Origin: Arthrinium phaeospermum
Lineage: Eukaryota; Ascomycota; Sordariomycetes; Amphisphaeriales; Apiosporaceae
Reading direction: 5' to 3'
Assembly (NCBI GenBank): GCA_006503535.1
Contig: QYRS01000002.1
Coordinates: forward strand, 5,146,001 to 5,210,000
Length of the DNA stretch: 64,000 bases
Positions 34,191 to 46,258 of this stretch are shown one piece after another (the first letter of the stretch is position 1; each line of letters opens with the position of its first letter). The notes beneath the pieces are model-generated. The model saw only the letters and a program-made list of their open reading frames with translations, ran no database searches and was not told the DNA's origin. Both the position numbers and the translations under genes were made by a program.

Positions 34191-35566
34191 GGCGATGATA
34201 TGGAAACGAACTGCAGAGCCAGGCAAGATGTTCACAGGAATATGACAAGGCAGGTAGTTAGTAGCAGCAAACGTCCCATCTACGAGAACCTAACGAGAGG
34301 CGGAAACACCTCCATTATGAAGTCAGTCGCCCGCCCGCATCCCTACAGCACGACGATTGGTAATACTTCTTTGGTCATTTGGTGCATTCATTTCCCTCCT
34401 TCCCCATATGTTCGCGCTACCTACCTACCTACCTACCTACCTACCTGTAGCTCCCGTCATAGACCCCTGGCCGACCTTCCGCAGAGTCGACAAATTTTGC
34501 GAGTAAGAAGGGGACAGGATCGTCACCAATCAAGCAAGCGTACTCCAGATCACGACGCTAATGTCAGGACTACCTGGACCCGGGGCGCCGGCAGAGGCAC
34601 CAGCCGCGATTTAGTCGGGTGGGGCTTTCGCAGTCCGCTGAGCATTTCGGCGATTAGCAGGCTTGCAGGCCAGTGGGTGTTCTACGATTCATCACATTCC
34701 CCGCAAGATGCTTGCAACAGAATGAAAATCCGCAATTTGATATAAGGTATGAAGATGAATGCCCACTTCCAGATAGAAGAGGAAACAGAAGAAGAAAATC
34801 AGAAATTTCCGAGCGGAAGATCTCACGGGATGTCACTGTATTGCAGCTTCTGTGACCCAAGCATCCGGGTAGAAAATGTGACAGCTAGCGGGGGTGCAGA
34901 GAGGGTTGAATGAAGATCAGCGGCACAGAGGCACGCCAACACCGAGTTTGCAGAACCACCGTAGGAAACAAGATTGCCCACACAGCCAGCTGCGGACTTA
35001 TCCGCTCCGCATGCGGACCAAGATGCATTCGAACCAATCGCACCGTCTGTCACATACCTTAGATGCAGTATCAGATCCCGTGGAGAAGGCATCTCGCGCT
35101 TACATTTGACGATGGGGTGCATGCATGGACTGTCGTCAATCAACCCGCTGTGCTGGAACCCATTGCCCACCAACTTTGACGGTGCAATGCAACTCGCTGG
35201 ACCGATCACAAACTTTATACTGCAAGCTTCAACATGCGCAAGGATCTGATATCGTCATAAGTCCATCGTGTTCTTATTCCCAGCATTTCCGCGGAAGTTT
35301 TCGGCCTCGATCGTAACTGACGGGCAAAAGCAAAAGCATACGGAGTACAACGCCGAGGATTCGCGGTGGTCACCGACCCTAGTACCAATTCAGCTTTCTA
35401 AGTTCTTTAGGGAGGAAGCGGACGCTGACCTTTTGCAATAAAGTAGGTATCCCAGAAAAGGAAGACGTAGCACCTCCGCACGAACATTATGGCAGACACA
35501 TTCGCCTTGTATAGGTCTTTTTTCCTTCTTTCTTCACATTCTTCCATTACTCGCAACCCAAGCAAC
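34191..35566. other. intergenic, no supported gene
   Basis: It contains the chloroperoxidase promoter, a CTAC microsatellite (34417-34446) and one copy of TACGGAGTA at 35339. No gene was recognised. Confidence 0.5.
34417..34446. repeat. CTAC tetranucleotide microsatellite
   Basis: About seven copies of CTAC in intergenic DNA upstream of the chloroperoxidase gene. Confidence 0.9.
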
Positions 35567-37416
35567 TTAAGCCAGTGCCCGCAATCTTACGAATGGCATA
35601 TCGGGTGATCGGAAAATCTTCTCTGAAGCTTTCAACGTCTTCAAGTCGTCCGGCAACTCAAGAAACTCGAAATTCAAAACCAGCAACGCGACAATAAGAC
35701 GGAACTCCATAACGGCAAGCTTTCGTCCTGAACGACTCAAAGACAATGGATTAGTAACTCCGCGTAGCTGTCCACAGACACAGGGGTTCATTGATTATTT
35801 TGCTTACCGGAGCATCCCCTGTATCCACCGCCAAAGGCAAGAGAAGGCAAGGCATTCTGATTGAATACGTCTCTTTCCGTCTGCGCATCTTTGACTAGCC
35901 AGCGCTTAGGCTCGAAGTTGCCTAGATCACGGCCGGCACTGCCATAATACAGCCTGTCGTCTCCATACTTGGCTCCGGCCGTCTGGCTGCTCGCTGAGCG
36001 ATCAGACTCCTTCACGGGATAGGGAGCGTGGTTGAAATGGTAGTTCATGAAGATCTCGGCACCCTTCGGTATCTTGCAGCCGAGCACCTCCGTGTCGACC
36101 AGAGCCTGGCGAAGATTGCCTTTCGCCACGCCTCCGAGACGAAACGTTTCTTCGCAGGCCGCATCGAGGTAAGGTATGTTCTTGCCAATGATGACCTCCA
36201 TGGAAGGCACTTTGCTGTTGGGGAATGCGGCCAGGAGAGCGGCCCGGAGCTCGCTTTGTGCAGTTGGGTAGGATTCCATATATCGCACAAACCAAGTAAG
36301 GAGGTTCGCGGTAGTATCGTATCCCTGTGTGCCATCAAGTTAGTTTCCAACCAGCTATAAGCTTGGCTTGGAACAGGTACTCACGGCAACCAGTAGGAAG
36401 AACATTTCGTCCAGCATACGTTGATCCTTGGTAGGGTCGGCCAAAGGCCGTTGGGCCTTTTTAGCGGCGAGGACCAGCCGCCGAAGGACCTGGTCAGACA
36501 TACAGGTGTCCATCTCGTCCGCTTCAAGTTTGCCTAGATCGAGACGCTGGAACCGATCGACTGCCTTGCGCATCACCAGTGTTATCTCTGCATTGACAGT
36601 CCTGCGAAACTGGCGGTGACGTGGCATGTAGGTCTCCAGTTTCTGGGCCCAGCCGGGAACAGGTGAACTTGCGTTTCTTGCAATGACGTCGGCGATATAA
36701 TCTACCTCCCTTTTCAGGAAGATGCCACGCGGTGGAAGCAGATTGTTCTCGCCCTTGCCGGCGATCTGGTTCTGTAGCTTGGTGATCTCGTGTCTCGTAA
36801 CGCCCGGCTCCTCGCCGACGACAGCCACCCACATGGCGTCCAGGGTTGCATTCTGGAAGTCTTCGGGTACCTTGAATGGCCGATCCTGGTGTACAGACGA
36901 CGATGCTTTGAGCCGCCAGAGCTCCAGCAAGTTGAGAGTGGCTTTGTAGATGTTGGGCGCGGCGGCCTTGTGGAGGAATTCGGCGCTCATCACGTCCGCC
37001 CACAGCCGTTTCTGTGCTTTCAGCTGAGGGGTGGTATACTGACTGGTTGTCGCATTTGCGAACATGGGCCGGAGTGTGTTGATAGCCATAGGAGCTTTAT
37101 CGAACTCCCGATTGCGGCGTACGATGATGTCCTCAATCTCCCTGGGATCTTCCAAAAGAATCAGCGGCTTGCGGAGAGCAGGAAACAGCATCTGAGCGAT
37201 GGGCTTTCCTAATCTCTGCGTGGTGATGGAGAAGATGGCCGTAGAATACTCGTTGGTAGATTTGATAGCAGGAACAAGCTCTGGAAGATCACCGGAAATA
37301 CGATGCGCGGACTGCTCATTGTAGGGAATTCCGGGGTATGGCTTCGGGTAGATTCTCTGCCGAACTGCTACAACGAAGGCAATAGCAGATGCGGCAAGCA
37401 GGATGTGAAGCCACAT
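35567..37416 (-). CDS. cytochrome P450 monooxygenase, 569 aa, three exons
   Basis: Exons are 37416-36385, 36324-35808 and 35727-35567, with phases 0 and 1. P450s insert oxygen using electrons from an NADPH reductase, and this one is microsomal by its N-terminal anchor (residues 1-21, WLHILLAASAIAFVVAV). A proline-rich hinge follows (YPKPYPGIPYN). The oxygen-binding I-helix motif is AGYDTT, split by intron 1; the ExxR motif is ETFR near residue 403; the EPKRW segment stands in for PERF. The heme loop is FGGGYRGCSGRKL with Cys515, split by intron 2. It is somewhat longer than average because of a long loop before EPKRW. The substrate is unknown. A decayed second P450 lies upstream on the other strand. 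Confidence 0.92.
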
Positions 37417-37966
37417 GTTGTCTATATGACGCACTGTAATAGCCTGAGTCGGAAAGACTGCTGGAGAAACAACTAACTGTTCACAGAGATGATTTGAAAT
37501 GCAGGGTTTTGGCAAGAAATGAACTTCTTCTCCACGCAATCGACACCCGCCAGCTGCTGATTCAGGTGTGGAGGTAGTTGACAGCCCGTGCTTGCGTCCA
37601 GGTCTAATCGTACGAAGAGGTGAAAGATGGGGTGATAATCTCGATGACATAGATTTATGTTCCCCCTTGCTGTTGCACCCCTCTGGGACAGGGATGCGAC
37701 GCCCCTGGGCGGCGTTGGTCGATTGACACAGCCTTCCAACATCATATCCCTTGCAGCATGTCAACACCGCCGTAGTACGGTACGGGGCACTGCCGCCTTG
37801 TTTCGAGCAACGGCATAGTATTTATAGAAACTTGGGGTAACGCAGCATGAACATAAGATAGTTTTATGTACGGAGTATTATCCGACCTCTCCTGGAAATA
37901 TAATCTTTCTTTCCTAAATCACTACAGTTCATTCGATCAAGTCGCCTCGTTCATTCTTCCTTCATC
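37417..37966. other. divergent region between the intact P450 and the next possible start
   Basis: Presumed P450 promoter; contains TACGGAGTA at 37869-37877. The frame upstream of the P450 start stays open but lacks features of coding sequence. Confidence 0.45.
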
Positions 37967-38194
37967 ATGCAAGCAGTGGAACACTTTTTCGGCGCTCCTA
38001 ACAGCCCCTGGCTAGGTGTAGCTTTATGCAGCATACTACTTTGTTTCACTGGACTCGCTCTGGTAGTGGTCGTCTCTCAGAGAGCTAAGAAAAAGATTCA
38101 GGCGGTGCGCCTGGCCTTTCAACTTCTTCTTCTCCCGATCGCGAGTAAGTCACCGACCGGGCGGGCTGTCCCAGTTGAAGGGTGCCGTAACTGA
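37967..38194 (+). CDS. possible short membrane-anchor exon, uncertain
   Basis: A 75-codon open frame starts at an ATG preceded by a C/T-rich leader (TCATCATG). It encodes a hydrophobic helix (LGVALCSILLCFTGLALVVV) followed by basic residues, the layout of a P450 N-terminal anchor. A GTAAGT donor lies near 38142. It could be the original first exon of the decayed P450 just downstream, a relic of another gene, or a chance frame. Confidence 0.3.
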   Translation: MQAVEHFFGAPNSPWLGVALCSILLCFTGLALVVVVSQRAKKKIQAVRLAFQLLLLPIASKSPTGRAVPVEGCRN

Positions 38195-38659
38195 TGCCTG
38201 TGCAGATCAGCCATATTACCATTAGCATCCACAGTTACGTTGGCCAATAAGACCAAGAGCCGGTGCGATGAATTTGGAGAGATGGTGGGCTAGGTTACAT
38301 TGCCGACAACCAACAGCTCAATCGGTTGCATTGAAACATACTGATTATGATGTCACGGACTTAAATCATGTATCTTGTTGCACCCCGAGGGCGTGAGGCA
38401 AGAAGAAGTATTCACAACCGGTACCAGGATGCAGGAATCATTCCCGGCCCCAACAAGCCTTGGCACAAAGAATCTGACTGGCGATCCCTTGAGCGACGTG
38501 CTACCAACTAAGGGCCAAGACAAATCCTCCAGAATTGTGTCCAGGATCAGCAGCGAACTTCACGTTGGTCGATCTGTGTTTCATTATCTTGATATATCTC
38601 GCAAATATGGAATCTCTCATCAGACGAACACTGCTGGTCGGTGCAATGATTTGTTGCAA

Positions 38660-39711
38660 AACATGTTCTCGAATCATACTTCCGCCTCCTGGGTCGTCCT
38701 TGCTTCAATCCTAGCATGCTTCAGTTGGAACCGTTACAAGTTTCTATCGACGGCCACGTCTTTATCGCGAGGAGCCCCTGGAGGTGCTGTGTTGGATTTC
38801 AGGCCAGTTCAAGAAGATCTGAAGATGAAGATGAGAATTACACTGAATACTTACAGCTCTTGGCCATGTTGTTTCCTTCTTCAGGAACACCTACTCTTTT
38901 GTCGTTCGAGCCCGGTAAGTATCCAAAGACATGCCCGTCAGTGTGCGGCCAGAATCTAACAAAACCACTTAGCGACTCTCTTTCTCTTGGAAATGGCAGA
39001 GCACCATTTGCTAGTACGATTTTTGGAAGTATCTTTTGCTCCGTCAAGCAGGCAAGATATGCCGACCTCTTCACGTTAGCTGAAGATTTTGCCTAGTTCG
39101 GCACTGCTGTAGCACGCATTGATCCAGATTTTGCCGCTATGCTCTACACCTTCGATGAGCTTGGTTGGCACATTACTTACCAGATCCCCTGTGCATTCAC
39201 CCCGAAAAAGGCAGAAGCTCAACAGCACTTTCAGATCAGTCTGAAGATATATTTCCAGACGCCACCAGACGAAAGAGGCGAGCAAGCGTGGTTCACAACG
39301 GCGGCCGAGCACATTCTTCCTAAGCTCGTTATCGATGACGAGGATATTTCCACGTTCTTTCTTACTATATACCTAACGTGAGTATATTATATCTGATGAA
39401 AGAAGTTATCGTGTCATGAGAGGCGGCAGCTGATGAAGAGTTATATCTGCAGCTGGCGACCCTTAGGCGGCGGCAAGACGGTTTGTACCGACCGGTTTGT
39501 AGTCGAGCATATGGTCAAGTCATGCGTCGCCATACCGCTTCGACCTTAGTGTCTTGGGCGGTGCGCAAGTTCCTTGCGGCGATGATTGTTCTCCTGGGCG
39601 AGATATCATGGGCCTGAGGGCCGGCGAGGACATCAAGGTCAAGGTCAAGATCACTGCCCGTGCATCAGATAACCAAGCTGGAGATGACCGCCTTGACTGA
39701 AGTCGATATTT
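38660..39711 (+). pseudogene. decayed cytochrome P450
   Basis: Pieces of one P450 can be read in order. A hydrophobic anchor-like stretch (ASWVVLASILACFSWNRYKF) lies near 38690; an N-terminal-domain-like stretch near 38990-39093; then DPDFAAMLYTFDELGW near 39120; and a segment ending in an I-helix-like DEDISTFFLTIYL at 39377. The heme loop GGGKTVCTDRF is at about 39466-39498, and a C-terminal strand region (IKVKVKI) ends at a stop near 39700. An in-frame TAG at 39094-39096 interrupts the frame. The roughly 130 residues expected between I-helix and heme loop, with the ExxR motif, are missing. The reading frame shifts after the heme loop, close to 39535. The 5' limit is unclear. Confidence 0.68.
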
Positions 39712-41058
39712 CATGGATCAGATAGGGTCAAGTGAATTTATCAATTCTAATCTGAATAACCTTTTGCTCGTTAAGAAGCAGCTGCACGCTGATGTACTCA
39801 CCATAGTCATTTCTGTGTTCCGAGTCATCAAGCCGGGTGAATCAACTCGACATTGAGATGTGGGGGAGAATCAGGATTACCAGCCAGGCAACAGATTGGA
39901 ACAACGCAAACGGAAAGTGTAATACAGAAAACCAGTGAGTAGCCCTTCCTCATGGCAGACACCATATGTGCGCTCATAACCATAATGTCTTTGGAGCCGT
40001 TCCCGCAAGTCAGCGCGCAGACCTGGCTCGAGTGCTGGTGGCTGGTCAGCTTTTCCGCCGTCCACTGTGGCAGGCTGCCGGCGACGAGGGCGAGCACAGT
40101 GCCAGCGGCGGTTATGAGCAGGATTCCCCACTGGCCGGTGCCGCGCATGACAAGCACGCAACAGCATCTGAGAAGAGTACATGATTGTCAGTGAGTCGAG
40201 TCCAAACTGGGTTTGAAGTTTAATTGAAGAGGGATGGATGGGGTTCCGGTCAGATTGAATTAGAGTAGTGAACGATTATCAGCATTGAGTGTGATCAGCC
40301 AAAACAGGCCTGGAGTTCGATCATCATCCCGGTTCGTGTGCTCAAGCAGACATGCGTTTGCTTGATGGTGATGTATGTGTTGTGAAAGAGAATATTATCA
40401 GGGTACTAACCAGCTATATCAGGACGGTCATTGGCGTGCGACTGCCTTCAGAATGACGCCCAATCCCGCACTACACTTGCAGCAGATGAGATGTCAGAGT
40501 GTGCGTCACCCGTCAGCAAGGCATGATGGCCTCGCCACACCTTGAACTCGCTAGCCAAGCTTGTGCGATACCGCCATGTCAATTTGAAGCGCGTACCGGC
40601 GACCACTTGTGATGTCGAACGCTGGTGTTGAAAATTGAAGCACGAAAGGTTGGAAAATCTGAGGAAGGATTTGGGCATTGGCATGCGGGGTTTTATTCCA
40701 GAGGGTACCCAAAGTTACGTTATTGCGGCGCAGTTGGTTTCGGGCATGTGCAGATGGCTGTGGTTGTGGCCAGGGCGTGAACCAATCTTCGAGGGGAAAG
40801 TAACTTGGCATTACATAATTGGGTCTTCTCCTTTCACGACCACACGTAATACTTTCCCCATCGTGTACTTCTTTTTTCTCATACGGAAGATGTTTGTACG
40901 TAAGTAACGCAGTGAGGTATGTATATATGTGCAAATTGGTGTAGAAATTTAAGTACCTGAAGGTGCTGATATATGTAGCACACAGTTCCTTGGCTGTACA
41001 GGTGCAGCCATTTTCTCCGCCAACGCCACGGGAAGATTGTGCTCATTGGGTTTGTCCC
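39712..41058. other. intergenic region with one weak minus-strand frame
   Basis: Apart from a 106-codon frame at 39828-40148 listed separately, nothing gene-like was recognised. Confidence 0.45.
39828..40148 (-). CDS. possible small membrane protein, 106 aa, uncertain
   Basis: This is an ATG-started frame with two hydrophobic helices, WGILLITAAGTVLALVAGSLP near the start and YSLVFCITLSVCVVPICCL near the end. No homology was recognised and no splice partner found, so it may be a chance frame or the remnant of a larger gene. Confidence 0.25.
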   Translation of the reverse strand: MRGTGQWGILLITAAGTVLALVAGSLPQWTAEKLTSHQHSSQVCALTCGNGSKDIMVMSAHMVSAMRKGYSLVFCITLSVCVVPICCLAGNPDSPPHLNVELIHPA

Positions 41059-41793
41059 TCACCGGATCGCTTGCCAGCCAGCCTCGCTCAATGCCTTTGC
41101 CCGTTCTCTCTGTATCTCTATGGTACTCTGACTCCTTGGCCGCACAGCTGAGCCGTCGTCGTTGGTTGTGCCATTGATCGGTAGTCCCAGCGACTGGCGC
41201 ATGATCTGGATCCCCCTATCCTCGTCCTCCTTCAACTTCTGCTCTGCCAGCTCCCGTCGCGACTTTTCCAGGAGCGCCTCCTCCACCTCTTCGCTCACCG
41301 CCCGGCTGACCACGTCATACATGTGCCGCAGCCCTCGCGCCAGATCCTCCACCGTGTCCTGTAGGTCGGAAGCTGCGCCTGCTGCTGCTGCCGATATTGA
41401 TGACGATGACGACGACGGTGGTGTGGAGCCGGAGGATTGTGAGGATGACGAGGAGAGGCGGCCGTGGGGGTGACCAGACAGATACGAGATCGTACTAAGC
41501 GCCGTCTCCATGGAGTCGACGCTCTTGATGAGCTGCCGCGTCTGCAGCGACACGAGGCAGGCGTTTTCCGGGGCCAAGTTCAGCCACTCGAGCATGCAGA
41601 GCTCCGCCTCGTCCTCGGTCAGGCCTAGGGGAGGAAACGAGTAGTACTCGCTGAAAAAGGATGTCCTCTTCTCGTTCTTCTCGATGTGAGTGGACACGTC
41701 CTCTACGTGCTCCCATTGCGGTGTGTCTTCCGAGGACGCCGAATCAGGGCTCGAAGTCCTGGCGGGTTGCGAGAATTGTTGGTTGGAGTCCAT
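41059..41793 (-). CDS. hypothetical protein, 244 aa, single exon
   Basis: The start chosen is the ATG at 41793 (MDSNQQFSQPART). The frame stays open upstream, but that part looks non-coding. Residues 1-45 are Ser/Pro-rich and disordered. A compact region at about 50-105 (PLGLTEDEAELCMLEWLNL) is followed by Ser-rich and Ala-rich low-complexity runs. A charged helix with coiled-coil character occupies about 145-215 (EDLARGLRHMYDVV, EEVEEALLEKSRRELAEQKL). No signal peptide, membrane helix or known domain was recognised. Codon use and the ordered acidic/basic helices suggest a real gene. Function unknown. Confidence 0.6.
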   Translation of the reverse strand: MDSNQQFSQPARTSSPDSASSEDTPQWEHVEDVSTHIEKNEKRTSFFSEYYSFPPLGLTEDEAELCMLEWLNLAPENACLVSLQTRQLIKSVDSMETALSTISYLSGHPHGRLSSSSSQSSGSTPPSSSSSSISAAAAGAASDLQDTVEDLARGLRHMYDVVSRAVSEEVEEALLEKSRRELAEQKLKEDEDRGIQIMRQSLGLPINGTTNDDGSAVRPRSQSTIEIQRERAKALSEAGWQAIR

Positions 41794-42521
41794 TTTGAAG
41801 TGGGTTTGATCTGATTTTCTTTGCATAGGAAGGGCTTGGTACTGTATGATATTTTTGTTATCTGAGAATTGCTGGGCGCTTCCTAAGGAGGCAATATGGA
41901 ATATATACAGGAACAGATATATACTTTCCGTGGTTCTTTCGGGGACAGTTTGGTTGCATCGAGGTTTGGGGTATTCTTGGATAGCCCCATAGGCTGCAAA
42001 GAAGAACCACGGTTTTCGACCTCCTTGAGACAAACTTTACTATATAAATTTGATCTGTCCGTTTATTGCAGGCCACTTGGTTGGCGATACCGTTATTTGA
42101 CTTTGGTCTTCACGCAGCCCTACCTACATACCAGTCGAGCCCGCTCAATGATAGTTGAATTACCTCCTTCATGGCAAATCTTCGTCTGCGGACAAAGCAG
42201 AAACAGACAGGGCACTGGAGCACTGCTCTTCTTCCATAGGTACTGATTTTACCACGGGGGTTGCCTATTATACTACTGGACTATCCGGGACAGGCATACA
42301 TCTACCGCTGGCAGTGCTATAGCGATTTCCTTCGAATAAGTCTCCCAACCCCAGCAGTAATATCTGGTTGTATTTGCAACAAATCAAGATACTTGGCAAT
42401 TACCATGCTTTGCAACAAGAGGAAGCATCACAGCCACGGCAGCGGTCTACGCATAACATGACCTCTTCTGCTTTGCCAAATATCTTCTAGTATACTAATA
42501 ACCGCCACTCTTTTGATATTA
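41794..42521. other. intergenic, no supported gene
   Basis: It separates the hypothetical gene's promoter from the 3' end of the carboxylesterase gene. No feature was recognised. Confidence 0.45.
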
Positions 42522-44634
42522 TTATGCCATCATGTAAGGCCCCAAGTCAGCCAACAACCGGCATCTCCTCCCCCGCCCCCCTTCCCAAGCCGAGCCCTCG
42601 ACAACGTCGAAGACCGCCTCCAACGGCGGGCCCGTCCCGTTCCCGTCCACATAGGCGTACGTCGTGACATTGGCACCGTCTATCTGGCTCTGCGTCGGCA
42701 CCGCAACGCCGCCCGTCACGTTGAAGTTCAGCATGTAGTTGTCCTGCCCCTCCTTGCCAGACCACTGCGGCCACGAGGCCTTCTTCGGTGCCCCATCCTC
42801 GGCGGCGGCCACGGGTGACAGGCTGGGCTCCCCGTGCACGATAAAGTTACCCCAGGCGTGCTGGAGCCCGTCGAGGAACTCGCGCGGCATGTTCTTCACG
42901 GCCGGCGTTTGCATGTTGAAGACGGGCTGGACGTCGTTGCCGTGCGAGGCGGGGCTCACCGAGTACTGGTAGCGCCACGCCTTCTTTTTCTCGCTGCTCT
43001 TGGTGTAGGCTTCGGCCAGCCAGTACGAGGGGCACACGAAGGTGGCCTCGGCGTAGAAGTTGTTGGCGACCTGCTGCCAGCCGGAGCCCCACTCGGAGTT
43101 GGTGGTCGAGAAGGGCGGCGTCTGGCCGTTGGAGTCGACGAGCACATCCGTCGCGTCGGCGGGCAAGCTGTAGAGTTCCAGGATTCCGGTGATGTTTTCG
43201 CGAGTCAAGAGCGGGTAGTTGTCCCGCAAGAAGAGCTTGAACGCCTGTTTGTTCTTCACGTTCTGAGGGGTAAAGACGGCCCCTTCATTCAGGTTGTTCG
43301 AGGTCATCACCCGTATGCCGCCGACTTCGCCGGATAGTAGTTGCACCGAGGGCCGTTCCTTGACCAGCGTCCCGTCGGTGACCGGGGTGAAGGCCCATTG
43401 TCCATAACGTCCAGAGGCGCTGACGGAGTCGCTGGCCGTCTGGAGCGTTTCCGAGTCTTGTGACACGAGGCAGTCGAAGACGGACCCGTTCGCAGATATC
43501 TCTTTGGTGAAACATCCAACCTCCTGGGCAAACCGGTAGTAAGACTCCGATGGCCGCGTATCCGAGTAGTCCCTGGTGAAACTGTGAGTAAGCAATTCAC
43601 AAAACCCGCGGACTGTACACAAAAGATGACTGACCATTGCGTGGGTAAGTAGGGACTCGCAGCAATCACAGCGTGGAATAGCGACTTGTCACTTTCACTC
43701 TCAGCCATTGCAAGAAGCATCACAGCTCCGCCTAGACGCCATAGTGTCAGCTTTCGGGTTCAGCCAAGGGTGTGGATACTTCTCGACAGGATTCCTACCT
43801 CCGGCCGATTCTCCAGCTATGGTGACCTGAGATGGGTCACCCCCGAATAGGTGGATGTGCTTCTGTACCCATTCCAGAGCAAACCGCATGTCATGAAGGG
43901 CGGCGTTGGGCACGCCTTGGCGAGCCACTTCGACCGAAGAAAGGAACCCGAATGCGCCCAATCGGTATTGGATACCGACCGTAATGTACGAGTTGTCGTT
44001 TATCGGCTGCTGCTGTCTGAAATCGAACTCCCCGACGCTGCCCATCCCATAGCCGCCGCCGTCTTCACGCCAGATAGGTTTTGGTCAGCTGCGTACAAGG
44101 AGAACAAGTAGTACGCCTGTAAAAGCGTGTAGTGAAACTCACGTATCCATACAAGCACCGGCAGCTTTTTTGCCTTGGCCGGGGCGTACAGGCTCAGGAA
44201 CAGGCAATCCTCGGTGCTGTGTGGCACTCTATGGGTGTTTGATAAGTAACATGTCTATGGATGGCTTGTGCATCCCTACTCACCCTGGTCCGCTGGCTCG
44301 CGGACGTGTTTGGGGGCACTGAGGAGGGTTCTCCGTAGCCCGAATCACCTCGGATCGATTCACGACGGGAGGCTGGGGGCGTTGCCACCTCAGCTCTCCA
44401 ACGGGAGGCGCAGCATAACGAATGCTACCATTGGGTCAGCCTCTGCTTACTTGGTTTCTTGTATCAGAAACCTTGGGATGAAAACAGCAATTACCCCTTG
44501 TAAATGTTCAGGTCGAAATCAGGATCATGGTAGCCTTCGTATCGTGCGTATTCGAGGTCTACCACCGGCGCCGGGGTGATCTCAGCTACTGATAGCCACA
44601 GAAGCCCTGCGAGGATTGCGAGTTGTGATAGCAT
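42522..44634 (-). CDS. secreted type-B carboxylesterase/lipase, 592 aa, six exons
   Basis: Exons are 44634-44495, 44424-44284, 44228-44143, 44062-43799, 43731-43635 and 43572-42522; all five introns are GT-AG and in phase. It hydrolyses carboxylic esters with an alpha/beta-hydrolase fold. A signal peptide is seen at residues 1-18 (LAILAGLLWLSVAEI), then IRYAAPPVGELRW, the EDCLFLSLYAP strand, the oxyanion loop HGGGYGMGS, the nucleophile in GESAGG (Ser208) and the catalytic His near 481 (LQHAWGNF). Several Asn-X-Ser/Thr sites fit a secreted glycoprotein. Length is typical for fungal type-B esterases. A TATA-like element lies about 85 bp upstream of the ATG. Confidence 0.92.
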
Positions 44635-46258
44635 GGCGACTTGGGCCTCGGATTTAGCACATCAACAGCGCAGCAGAAACATCACGGCAGGGTTTTCACG
44701 GGACGGGGACGCATTGCATATATAATAGCTCCAGGGGAGGAGGAAGGAAACCCAGTTCCCCCTCATCGGGACTACCAGCGTTGAATCAGAGTGATAGCGC
44801 CCAGCAGCAGGCACAGGATGCATGCAGCTAAGCTCATGCAGGTTACAGTCAATACTACATCATCCCCCAGCCGGATCTTACCAACTCCGCATCTAGTGCT
44901 GGGACTTCACCGAACGTCTGCCGACGTAAAAGCGGTTGCGCCTTTTTCAGAACAAGGCACCCTTCCTCTCTTAAGCCGTGCATGCTGCATGAACCCCACC
45001 ACGATCGTGTCGCATATGGGCGTGAATGGCATTGGATGAGAAAGGTCCGCAAGGGCTTAACAGGAGGGGCTCATGCCATGCCTCACGAGAAAACGGCTGC
45101 TCGGCCGGGGCTGCTCAGCGCTGAGGAGCCCTGGGGCAGGGCAGCATCAGCAAGACGGTGTAGGGCACGCGGTGTGGTCGATTTAGACAACCCCCACCGG
45201 GGAGAATTGCCGGTTCTGACTCGATGTAACCAAGATGCCCGGTGCGGGGTCAGTCGGGTGACTGCGCTGGCATCCGCTTGAGATAGGACTTCTGAGTCGC
45301 CAGGCTGGCAGCCCGATGCAGAGAGGCAGATTTACTATCAAGGCTGGCGGAATGCCTCGTACATGGGATGCGGCACAGATACGCAATACGGGCGTGGCGT
45401 CCAAGAGGCGGGGCGCGGGCAGGCGTTCAATCAAAGAATCCGACCAACGCTGCCGCACCAACTGCCATAAGATTGTGGACATGGAAGATGTATGAGAACC
45501 AAATCCTAGCAAAGCTGTAGATCGAGCCACGAGGTGAGATGCAATCAAGATGTGGGCAATTATCGGCATCCTCGGTCTCCGCACCGAATCGCGCAAGATC
45601 TCTTCACATCTGGACACATGCATGAGCTTCGGGTAGTCCCTCCCATCCCGCGGCAAGTAGGAACTCGATAACGCCGACGGGGAGGCTGGGATCCTGACAC
45701 GCCCGGAGATTGCTTGCTACATCCCAGAGCCAGGAAAATTGGGCTCAAATGTAACTGCGCGTTTTCGAAAAAAAGGCTGGGTGAGCTGGCGAGGTACCCA
45801 AGTATCATTTGGCGCGGCGCTTAGAGGAGTGTGGACCCAGACAGGGGTAATAGAGATTGAAAAATGGGACCTGTGTCTAGTGCGCAATTGAGAAGTACTC
45901 TTTTTTTCCCTACTCAAGCCAGGTACTTCGCCCAGCAGCTCAGCACCCAGAAGCCTGCCTGTGGCCTGCCTGCGTTCAAGCCACACCAACGGCGATAAGA
46001 TGTGGCAGGCGCGCGATGACTCTTCTGATGACTCCCCCAGCGCCCCCACAGCTCTGGCAAGTCACAAGTCTGCTCACTTATCCGCCTTATCGAATCGAGG
46101 GGCAAATAATTTTTGAAATGCGAAAGTGACGTTTCCCCGCCATAAAGCAGAAACCAGGCACCGCTGCATAACCTGGTGCAAAGCATTTCCGAGTACTGGG
46201 CGACGATACTCCCAACTCATCCCCAACTCAAGTTCATTTCGAAGACATCGCAAGCAAG
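44635..46258. other. intergenic region between esterase and NMD3 genes
   Basis: Divergent promoters lie at either end. Open frames inside (for example 45183-45656 minus) have no recognisable features. Confidence 0.5.
44717..44726 (-). promoter_or_regulatory. TATA-like element of the carboxylesterase gene
   Basis: A TATTATATAT word on the minus strand lies about 85 bp upstream of the start codon. Confidence 0.45.

Noticed and set aside
45183..45656. 157-codon minus-strand frame upstream of NMD3
   Set aside because: No recognisable features; probably a chance frame in intergenic DNA.
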